DNA from: JBBIQH01 sp964475945
GTDB lineage: Archaea; Thermoproteota; Nitrososphaeria; Nitrososphaerales; Nitrosocaldaceae
Assembly (NCBI GenBank): GCA_964475945.1
Contig: CAYYYF010000002.1
Location: 1-64,000 of the forward strand
Length of the DNA: 64,000 nt
Reading direction: 5' to 3'
The stretch's first letter is position 1. Each line of letters opens with the position of its first letter. A model generated the notes under the pieces. The model searched no databases. It was not told the origin of the DNA and saw nothing but the letters and a program-made list of their open reading frames with translations. A program made the translations under genes and the position numbers. Positions 33,954 to 41,216 of this stretch are shown piece after piece.

Positions 33954-34964
33954 ATGCAGATAATCCTGCCAAGTATTGTAATAGGCGCTGGGCATAATGC
34001 TACAACTGCTACAGCAAGGATAGCAGAAAGGTTTAGATTTGATGCACTAATCATTACGAGTAATAAGTATGCCCAATTGTCTGACAATGGCAAGGATTAT
34101 AATCTTGAGTCTAGCATAGAGCATATAAGGTTAAAGAGTAACAGGATACTGAACCCTTCATATCAGATAGTAAGGGGGTTGCTCTTTAAGGAACTTCCTA
34201 GTATCAAGGATAAGGTAAGTAATTATAATACTGTAGTAATGGTAGGTGATCTAGCAGAGAAGGATGGTATAGCAGTATTACCAATGCTAACAGAGATGCT
34301 TGCTAGTATAAATAAGAGGGTTATATCCTTAGTTGTAATGCCATTCAGCTTTGAAAGGAGTATGTTATTCAAATCAAGCGTTGCATTAAGGTTAATAAAG
34401 GCAAGGAGCAAGTACACGGTTATAATAGATAGGGATGCGCTATTAGAAATCTCGCCAGAAGTTAGCGTAGATGACTCCAATGCTATAATAGAGAGTACTA
34501 TCTTTGAGGTTATAGATGCTATGCTAGCAAGGGAGAATGTAGATGATAGAGATGGAATGTATGTTCCTACTAAATCACATATATGCGATAGTAGTGCAAA
34601 TGCTCACATAAGAGAATTGCTCAAGCAGTTTTACTCTTGCATGCAGGAGAAGGAGGTAAAGAGAGCCTTGCTATATATAACAGGTTCTGAGATGAGTATA
34701 GGTGCTATAAATAGTATAGCAAGGCATTTAAGCACTGTGCTAGGATGCAATATAGGAATAGATGTAAGCATACTACCTAAAGATAACAATGCTAGGAATG
34801 GAGTAATGACCCTTTATGAGGTAAAGGGTACAAGATTTGATGCATATGACCCATTGCATGCTATAGCAGAGGATAGAGTGCTTGACTTTAGCTGTGAGTA
34901 TGGAAAAGGTATGTTAGAAGATTTATGGTTAGGGGAGTTTAATATAATTGATATAGATGGTTAG
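33954..34964 (+). CDS. divergent FtsZ-like protein
   Basis: This 336-residue protein follows FtsZ along its length: 'IGAGHNATTATARI' at the T1 loop, a strand plus 'VVMVGDLAEKDGIAVLPML' where FtsZ has the GTP-binding GGGTGSG loop, 'VISLVVMPFSFE' at T5 and 'KYTVIIDRDALLEI' after it, then 'AIIESTIFEVIDAML' (T6/T7 region). The C-terminal domain begins 'VKRALLYITGSEMSIGAINS'. The GGGTGSG tubulin signature is lost, so GTP binding is doubtful. Thaumarchaeal FtsZ homologues are known to be divergent, with Cdv proteins dividing the cell. Function is unknown. Confidence 0.7.
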   Translation: MQIILPSIVIGAGHNATTATARIAERFRFDALIITSNKYAQLSDNGKDYNLESSIEHIRLKSNRILNPSYQIVRGLLFKELPSIKDKVSNYNTVVMVGDLAEKDGIAVLPMLTEMLASINKRVISLVVMPFSFERSMLFKSSVALRLIKARSKYTVIIDRDALLEISPEVSVDDSNAIIESTIFEVIDAMLARENVDDRDGMYVPTKSHICDSSANAHIRELLKQFYSCMQEKEVKRALLYITGSEMSIGAINSIARHLSTVLGCNIGIDVSILPKDNNARNGVMTLYEVKGTRFDAYDPLHAIAEDRVLDFSCEYGKGMLEDLWLGEFNIIDIDG

Positions 34965-35024
34965 CATCAAGCATATCATAGTTAAATTATAATATTTATT
35001 TATGAGCTCTATCTTTGATGGAAT

Positions 35025-35249
35025 ATGTATAAGCATAAGAGATTATATATTGTTGATTCATTAGCCTCTATAGTCTTCTGGGTGCCTATATACATAATAT
35101 TTAATGTCTACGTATTAAGGCTTGAGTTATGGCAGGTATTTGCATTGGCAACATTCTCTGCGATAATAAACTTTGCCTTTGGTGGGTTATTTGGCAGATT
35201 CTTAGATCGTTGGAGAAGACTACTCCTAAAGCAGATAACAGATAAATAG
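35025..35249 (+). CDS. small two-span membrane protein (AlaE-like?)
   Basis: This 74-residue protein has two hydrophobic segments (about residues 10-30 and 37-57) followed by a basic 'FGRFLDRWRRLLLKQ' tail. The layout 'VDSLASIVFWVPI ... ATFSAIINFAFGGLFGRFLDR' resembles the AlaE family of amino-acid exporters, though it is shorter than usual (about 150 residues). This is a weak match. It precedes prf1 by 52 bases. Confidence 0.45.
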   Translation: MYKHKRLYIVDSLASIVFWVPIYIIFNVYVLRLELWQVFALATFSAIINFAFGGLFGRFLDRWRRLLLKQITDK

Positions 35250-35309
35250 AAATATATTTTAAAGAATCGGTAGGTTATACTACTTTAAATATGCACTAGA
35301 GTGATATGC

Positions 35310-36557
35310 ATGGGTAAGCAGAGTTCAGTTAAACTATACAGGTTAAGGCGTATACTTAATGAGTTATCTCAGAAGAAGGGTAGGGGGACAGAACTTATAT
35401 CCCTCTACATACCCCAAGGTAAGCCTATACATGAGGTTATAGCAACGCTAAGGGAGGAGTATGGCACTGCATCAAACATAAAGTCAGATACTACAAGGAA
35501 CCATGTACTTGATGCCTTAACAAAGACAATGCAGAGGTTAAAGCTTTACAACAAGACACCAGAGAATGGTCTAGTAATCTTCTGTGGTGCCCTACCAACC
35601 AATGGTCCAGGTAGTGAGGTTGTAAGGATATTTGAGTTGGAGCCCCCAAAACCACTTAGTGTATTCCTCTACAGATGCGATGACCACTTCCATACAGATA
35701 TACTTAAGGATATGCTCAAGGAGGAGAAGGTTATAGGTATAATAGCTTTAGACTCTACTGAGGCTGGTTTAGGTATACTTGAGGGTAACAAGGTTGAGGT
35801 TATGGATGTTATAACATCAGGGGTAGGGGGTAAGCATAGGGCAGGGGGGCAGTCAGCAAGGAGGTTTGAGAGGCTCAGAGAGATGGAGCTGAATGATTAC
35901 TTTAATAGGGTAGCAGAACATGCAAAGTCAGTATTTATAGATAGTTATAGCAACCTAGCAGGGATAATAGTTGCTGGCCCTGGACCTACTAAGGATGACT
36001 TTCTTAAGAATGGTTACCTTGATTATAGACTGCAGAAGAACGTTATAGCAGTGCTTGATACATCATATGCTGGGAGTGAAGGGGTAAGGGAGGCATTAGA
36101 GAAGGCCCAGGATATGCTACAAGAGTATAGGCTCATGGAGGAGAAGAGGCTTATAAGGAGGCTCTTTGAGGAGATAAACTCAAGCAAGGGTTTAGCAGTA
36201 TATGGTATGCAAGAGGTTATAAATGCACTTAAGGCTGGTGCAGTAGATACTGTGTTGGTTAATGATAACATAAACAGGGTTAGGATACTTGTAAAGTGCA
36301 AGAGATGTGGTAATGAGGTTGAGAGCATAGTCTCTAGGGATAGATCCATTGCTGTGGAGCAGGAGTTGGTAAGCAAGGCATGCAGTAAGTGCTCAAGTAT
36401 AGATTATGAGGTGCAAGAGCAAGATATAATAGAGTATATGGATGAACTAGCATTCAATATAGGGGCAAAGGTAGAGGTTATATCCTCTGCAACCGAGGAT
36501 GGTAAGATGCTTGAGAGCCTAGGGCAAGTAGCAGCAATACTAAGGTACAAGATTTAG
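35310..36557 (+). CDS. prf1: peptide chain release factor aRF1
   Basis: This class I release factor reads all three stop codons and triggers hydrolysis of the peptidyl-tRNA. It has the N-domain 'TASNIKSDTTRN' (NIKS codon-reading motif, about residue 55), the GGQ loop 'HRAGGQSARRF' (about residue 175), and a zinc ribbon with 'CKRCGNE' and 'CSKCSS' (about 330-370). It is about 415 residues, as usual for archaea. A GTG at 35301 is in frame, but the ATG at 35310 is more probable; there is a weak purine-rich stretch upstream. Confidence 0.96.
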   Translation: MGKQSSVKLYRLRRILNELSQKKGRGTELISLYIPQGKPIHEVIATLREEYGTASNIKSDTTRNHVLDALTKTMQRLKLYNKTPENGLVIFCGALPTNGPGSEVVRIFELEPPKPLSVFLYRCDDHFHTDILKDMLKEEKVIGIIALDSTEAGLGILEGNKVEVMDVITSGVGGKHRAGGQSARRFERLREMELNDYFNRVAEHAKSVFIDSYSNLAGIIVAGPGPTKDDFLKNGYLDYRLQKNVIAVLDTSYAGSEGVREALEKAQDMLQEYRLMEEKRLIRRLFEEINSSKGLAVYGMQEVINALKAGAVDTVLVNDNINRVRILVKCKRCGNEVESIVSRDRSIAVEQELVSKACSKCSSIDYEVQEQDIIEYMDELAFNIGAKVEVISSATEDGKMLESLGQVAAILRYKI

Positions 36558-36595
36558 CCTAATGGTTATTAAGATGTATTAAATAGCTATCTACT

Positions 36596-36919
36596 ATGGA
36601 GATACTTGCTGATGATGAGCTTATGTATAAGGTAGTAAAAGACAAAGGGAGTTATGTTGTTCTATTCATGGCTGATTGGTGCCCTTACTGTGCAAAGTTC
36701 AAGCCTATATTTGAGTCGTATGAGAAGAAGGTTAGCAATTACAGGTTTGCTATAGCGAAGATTAATGAGGATGATAACCCATTATGGGATATGTTTAATA
36801 TACAGACTATTCCTACTCTTATAGCATTCAATGATGGCAGTATAGTAGCAAGAAGAGATGCTAGACTTGGTGTTGGATTGAGCGAGGATGATATGAGATC
36901 ATTGCTTAAAGAGCTTTAG
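36596..36919 (+). CDS. thioredoxin-like protein
   Basis: This 107-residue thioredoxin-fold protein has active site 'WCPYC' (residues 28-32), instead of the common WCGPC, and the cis-proline loop 'IQTIPTLIAF' (about 68-77). It is likely to reduce disulfides of cytoplasmic proteins; no signal peptide is present. The atypical CPYC dipeptide resembles glutaredoxins and may shift the redox potential. It starts 38 bases after prf1 and ends at the convergent HIT gene with one base between. Confidence 0.85.
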   Translation: MEILADDELMYKVVKDKGSYVVLFMADWCPYCAKFKPIFESYEKKVSNYRFAIAKINEDDNPLWDMFNIQTIPTLIAFNDGSIVARRDARLGVGLSEDDMRSLLKEL

Positions 36920-36920
36920 A

Positions 36921-37367
36921 TTACATCATTATCTTTATATCATTGACTGAGGCATCTGCTAACCTACTCTTTATCTTATCTGCAATTGATTTAAGTTCAT
37001 CAAGAGTTGCTATCCTCCTACTTGCATACTTACCCTTCTCATCTGTTAAGAACCTAGGCACAATATGCACGTGAACATGAGGCACTACTTGATGTGCTAC
37101 CTTACCATTATTCTGTGCTATGGAAAAGCCTTGAGCATTGACTGCTAGTAGTATAGCAATTGCTACCCTATGAACTAGAGCAAAGAGCTTACTAACCTCA
37201 TCATTAGGCATCTCAAGTATGGTTGTGTAATGCCTCTTAGGTATGACTAGGGTATGACCAGTGCTTATTGGATACTTATCCATGAATACCATGAACTCAT
37301 CATCTTGGTAGACTAATGCTGCCTCCCTCTTGCCTTGCACTATAGAGCAGAATACACATTCGTCCAT
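36921..37367 (-). CDS. HIT-family nucleotide-binding protein
   Basis: This protein carries the histidine-triad motif 'VVPHVHVHIVPR' (about residues 95-106). 'ECVFCSIVQGKREAALVYQD' is at the N-terminus and the 'HTLVIPKRHYTTILEM' segment follows. HIT enzymes hydrolyse nucleoside phosphoramidates or AMP-linked substrates; the substrate is not readable. The frame extends to 37415, but the ATG at 37367 begins at the conserved 'MDECVFC', giving 148 residues. Confidence 0.88.
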   Translation of the reverse strand: MDECVFCSIVQGKREAALVYQDDEFMVFMDKYPISTGHTLVIPKRHYTTILEMPNDEVSKLFALVHRVAIAILLAVNAQGFSIAQNNGKVAHQVVPHVHVHIVPRFLTDEKGKYASRRIATLDELKSIADKIKSRLADASVNDIKIMM

Positions 37368-37425
37368 TAAAGAATCAATTAGCCAACTACAATATAATTT
37401 TAAGCGGTTATACATATTTATTATA

Positions 37426-38124
37426 TTATGGTATGCTCTCTGCTATATTTAGCATCTCTTCAACTGGTAATATAGAGTCTATACTGTAGAGTATCTTTGC
37501 ATGATAGAAAGTTACGTAACCTGGATTGATATCGTCTAACTCCTCAACTACCTTATCTTTAATACTACCATCCTCGTTATGGAATATGTATACACTATAA
37601 CCTTTACTAGGCTCCCTTGCTATACCTATATAATCGTTAACCTTTATCACCTTAACAACTGCTACTCTCTGGCTTATCTATCAACTCTGCAGCACCAGGT
37701 ATGTAACTATTGTACTCTTCTCAGATGAAGTATGCTAATGTATCTTTCTCTATATCTATGCCATATGGCTTAGATTTAAATCTAGTTTGAATGTTAGTAA
37801 CAACTATCCTTATAATATCTCCATAACCTGAGTATACGCTAGTGTATAGAGGCTCTAGTAGAATAGTAAGACCACATCACTATCCTCTGACCCCTTTACT
37901 CCTGTTAATGAATATGGATTCACTACCTCTAACTTGTATCCTTCTGGTATATATGTTGGTTCCTTAATCAGGAAGCTTCATCCAATTACTTTGGATCACA
38001 ATTGTATACATTACCCTTTGTATCTGCTGTATTATGAGCTCTACTCATTTATCAATGCTAGCACTACTGTTGCAGATATTATTACAGGTAGTAATAGTAG
38101 TGATAAGGAGGATGAACTGTTCAT
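37426..38124 (-). pseudogene. membrane-anchored DUF4367-like protein, multiply frameshifted
   Basis: The 500-base gap upstream of the short frame 37426-37650 is not empty. From 38124 the minus strand reads a good ribosome binding site (AAGGTGAGCTC), then an N-terminal membrane segment 'SLLLLPVIISATVVLALINE'; after frameshifts, 'EPTYIPEGYKLEVVNPYS', 'LLEPLYTSVYSGYGDIIRIV', 'SYIPGAAELIDKPE', and finally 'VNDYIGIAREPSKGYSVYIF ... LPVEEMLNIAESI'. The last part is the frame 37426-37650, so that short ORF is only the C-terminus. The architecture resembles DUF4367/RseB-like secreted regulators. At least three breaks are present. Confidence 0.6.
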
Positions 38125-38171
38125 GAGCTCACCTTATAGAAATAATTAGTATTATTGCTTTATTAACCCTA

Positions 38172-38621
38172 TCATTTAACATTTATAGTAAGATACATAC
38201 CAGAGGACTTGTCTTCTATACTTTCAACGCCTACCTTGTATGTGTAGTAACCTTCCTTTGCGTCACTTGCTACACTGATAGTTAACTGTATTACAATACG
38301 CTTTATACCTGTATCCTTACTCGCATCTATATCTATATTGTATCTATCTGCTACTATGGAGATATACTTAGCATACTCTCCTATATAATCAGGTTCTATA
38401 ATCACATCGCCTTTTAGCCCCTTACTTGAAGGGAATGATATATACATGTTAATATTTCTAATCTCACCTCTCTTAACCTCTACATTATTTGTATCTAACT
38501 CCACATTGAAGTCTATAACCTCCATAGGGATGGTCTCAGATACTATAGATTGCATGCTAATGATAATTAGTACTACTGCTATTGCTGCTGATGCTACTGC
38601 AAATACATACATTCTATTCAT
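38172..38621 (-). CDS. secreted or membrane-anchored protein with beta-sandwich domain, unknown
   Basis: This 149-residue protein has an N-terminal hydrophobic anchor (YVFAVASAAIAVVLIIISMQ) followed by a beta-rich domain (VEVKRGEIRNINMYISFPSS). The fold looks Ig-like or cupredoxin-like without Cys. It follows the next gene in the minus operon by five bases, so they are likely co-expressed and located outside the membrane. Function unknown. Confidence 0.6.
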   Translation of the reverse strand: MNRMYVFAVASAAIAVVLIIISMQSIVSETIPMEVIDFNVELDTNNVEVKRGEIRNINMYISFPSSKGLKGDVIIEPDYIGEYAKYISIVADRYNIDIDASKDTGIKRIVIQLTISVASDAKEGYYTYKVGVESIEDKSSGMYLTINVK

Positions 38622-38626
38622 TCAAC

Positions 38627-39292
38627 TCACCTTGGGCATGGAGATGTATCACTAGCAGGATGACATATGGCTAATGATACGGTGTAGACATAGTATGGAC
38701 TGTTGTAGAAGTCTATTGCTGTTGTACCAGAGAATGCGCCTAGCTTAGCCTGTGCCTCATAGAATGCTCCTAGTCTTAACTGTCCGCTATCCCAACGTAA
38801 TAATCGTACTGTTTCAGTTAATGTTCTCTCTCCATTGCCATAAGCAGTCTTACTAAACCAATAATATTTCTGCCAACTTGTACCATTGTATTTCCATATA
38901 TCTCCTCCATATCTTAACTTTGTGTCACTACCAGCTACATAAGTATACTTGCCTTTTGCATCTACTGTAACATCGAAAGCAAGATATGTGGAGGATGATA
39001 CATTTACTTGAGGAGAATTGCCTACTAGATTTGATGTATGGTTCTGATTCATCCTTGTAATAGACTTTTGCACTTCACCAACTATATTAGCTTTGGCATA
39101 GTTATAACTGTATCCATTATAGTATGCATCTGCACATCTCTTTGAATCGCTACTACAGCGGTATGGGGCCATCTCTACATAAGAATAATTAGGATATTTT
39201 GTAGAAGATACATGCGTACTATATGCATGATTTGATACAGCAAAGATAAAACAGCAACTAACTGCTATTGCCATAGCTAGTTTGTACCTCAT
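38627..39292 (-). CDS. secreted protein with signal peptide, unknown
   Basis: This 221-residue protein has a clear signal peptide (YKLAMAIAVSCCFIFAVSNH) and a Tyr/Asn/Ser/Thr-rich mature part with few charges, as in exported archaeal proteins. It contains four cysteines that may form disulfides (CSSDSKRC; near the end CHPASDTSPC). I do not recognise the family. It is the first gene of the minus-strand operon with the anchored protein at 38172 and the pseudogene at 37426. Confidence 0.6.
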   Translation of the reverse strand: MRYKLAMAIAVSCCFIFAVSNHAYSTHVSSTKYPNYSYVEMAPYRCSSDSKRCADAYYNGYSYNYAKANIVGEVQKSITRMNQNHTSNLVGNSPQVNVSSSTYLAFDVTVDAKGKYTYVAGSDTKLRYGGDIWKYNGTSWQKYYWFSKTAYGNGERTLTETVRLLRWDSGQLRLGAFYEAQAKLGAFSGTTAIDFYNSPYYVYTVSLAICHPASDTSPCPR

Positions 39293-39460
39293 TAAATGAA
39301 AGTGAAGAAGTGCTATATATAGGACAAATAAACTAAATAATTTAGTAAATTATCTCTAATATTGTGTCAATTACTCTCTAGTAACTTACACTCATATTCC
39401 ATCTTATTCATATTTAATTTTAATAAAAATCTCTTTTTAAATTATTTTGTATTACAACAC

Positions 39461-41134
39461 TTAATCTGTGGGGTATGTTACCGCACCCTCTGCTGATGAC
39501 CTTACCAATGCTATATACTTTACAAATACACCGTGCCTATACCTAGGCTCCCTTGGTTTCCATTCCTTCTTTCTAGCATTCAACTCCTTCTTACTAACAT
39601 CAATATCCAATCTGCCCTTTGAGATATCTATTATTATGGTATCGCCATCCTTTACAAGCGCTATGGGTCCTCCTACCGCAGCCTCTGGGGCAACATGCCC
39701 TATCATCAACCCCCTAGTTGCACCTGAGAATCTACCATCTGTTATGAGTGCAACATGTTCCCCAAGCCCTTGGCCTACTATTGCTGCTGTAACAGCAAGC
39801 ATCTCCCTCATCCCAGGTCCACCCTTTGGACCTTCATACCGTATAACCACTGCATCACCCTCGACAATCTCACCCTTGCTTATAGCCTCGAATGCCTGCT
39901 CCTCGCTGTCAAATACTCTTGCCCTACCCTTGAATAACCTTAGCCTATCGTTGACTGCTGCTACCTTAACCACCGCACCATCTGGTGCAAGTGAACCCTT
40001 GAGTATCCTTATAGAACCTTCACTATGTATTGGATTACTTACACTCCTAACTACTGAACCATCTGGCTCTTTGATGCTATGGTCGTTAAGGTTCTCCTTA
40101 AGGCTCTTCCCTGTTACAGTTAATACGTCACCATGCAGTAGATCATGTTTAAGCAACTCCTTCATGATCACAGGCACCCCACCAACCCTATCAAGGTCAT
40201 ACATAACATAGGAGCCTCCTGGGCGCATATCTGCTATATGAGGGGTCTTTGCCCTTACCCTCTCAAAGTCATCATATGTAAGCTTTACACCTGCCTCCCT
40301 TGCTATTGCTAGAAGATGCAAAACAGCATTAGTTGAGCCTCCTATTGCATTTAATAGAGTTATTGCATTCTCAAACGCCTCAAATGTAAGTATATCCCTA
40401 GCCTTTATACCTAACTCTAGTAAGTGCATAACGGCCTTACCGCTCTTATACACAGCATCATGCCTTCTAGGATCCTCTGCGCTAGGGCTTGCACTGAAAG
40501 GCAATGCTATGCCCAATGCCTCACTCAAAGAAGCCATGGTATTTGCAGTATACATACCAGCACATGAGCCAGCACTAGGACATGCATGGTTCTCAATCTC
40601 TATCAACTCCTGCAAGGATATCAAGCCCTTTGAGTATGAACCTACAGCCTCAAATACATCCTGTATAGTTAGATATTTCTCTTTATAGTAACCTGGTACC
40701 ATAGTACCTCCATAAACGAATACAGATGGTAGATTAAGCCTAGCCATAGCCATCATACTCCCTGGTAAGCTCTTATCACATCCTGCTATACATACTAGGG
40801 CATCATACTGATGTGCATGCACCATCAACTCTATAGAGTCTGCTATAACCTCCCTGCTAACTAGAGATGCCTTCATACCCTCATGCCCCATGGATATACC
40901 ATCACTAACCGCTATAGTAGCAAAGATCCTTGCTGTACCATTAGCGTCTTTAACCCCTTGCTTAGCATACTCTGCTAACTTGCCTAGATGTATATTACAT
41001 GGTGTAGCCTCATTTCCACTATATGATATACCTACGAATGATCTTGCTATCTCATCATCTGTTAAACCCATTGCTTTATACATTGCCCTATGTGGTGCCC
41101 TCTCTGGGCCTTCCACAACCTTCCTACTCCGCAT
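39461..41134 (-). CDS. ilvD: dihydroxy-acid dehydratase
   Basis: This enzyme dehydrates dihydroxy-isovalerate and -methylvalerate in branched-chain amino-acid synthesis, using an iron-sulfur cluster. At 557 residues it has the family motifs 'TPCNIHLGKLAEYAK' (cluster Cys), 'CIAGCDKSLPGSMMA' (CDK..PG, cluster Cys) and 'PSAGSCAGMYTANTM' (third Cys). The start at 41134 is followed by a normal N-terminus. It is divergent from the flavoenzyme gene; 82 bases separate them. ilvC is 15 kb away. Confidence 0.96.
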   Translation of the reverse strand: MRSRKVVEGPERAPHRAMYKAMGLTDDEIARSFVGISYSGNEATPCNIHLGKLAEYAKQGVKDANGTARIFATIAVSDGISMGHEGMKASLVSREVIADSIELMVHAHQYDALVCIAGCDKSLPGSMMAMARLNLPSVFVYGGTMVPGYYKEKYLTIQDVFEAVGSYSKGLISLQELIEIENHACPSAGSCAGMYTANTMASLSEALGIALPFSASPSAEDPRRHDAVYKSGKAVMHLLELGIKARDILTFEAFENAITLLNAIGGSTNAVLHLLAIAREAGVKLTYDDFERVRAKTPHIADMRPGGSYVMYDLDRVGGVPVIMKELLKHDLLHGDVLTVTGKSLKENLNDHSIKEPDGSVVRSVSNPIHSEGSIRILKGSLAPDGAVVKVAAVNDRLRLFKGRARVFDSEEQAFEAISKGEIVEGDAVVIRYEGPKGGPGMREMLAVTAAIVGQGLGEHVALITDGRFSGATRGLMIGHVAPEAAVGGPIALVKDGDTIIIDISKGRLDIDVSKKELNARKKEWKPREPRYRHGVFVKYIALVRSSAEGAVTYPTD

Positions 41135-41216
41135 AGGAGTATTTTATTCATGTAGTATAAAAATGATTTTGATAACATTTAAGAATCTTCCCTACATATT
41201 TAAGGTTAAATGGGTT

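Noticed and set aside
39468..40211. 247-residue frame on the plus strand opposite ilvD
   Set aside because: It is the antisense shadow of the conserved dehydratase gene and has no recognisable protein features.
41125..41141. Inverted repeat TACTCC-N5-GGAGTA across the ilvD start codon
   Set aside because: Only six pairs with a five-base spacer in AT-rich divergent sequence. It could be chance and there is no second copy to suggest an operator.
40890..41216. N-terminal extension of the flavoenzyme frame
   Set aside because: The stretch is antisense to ilvD codons. The TATA-like box and the family N-terminus place the start at 41217.
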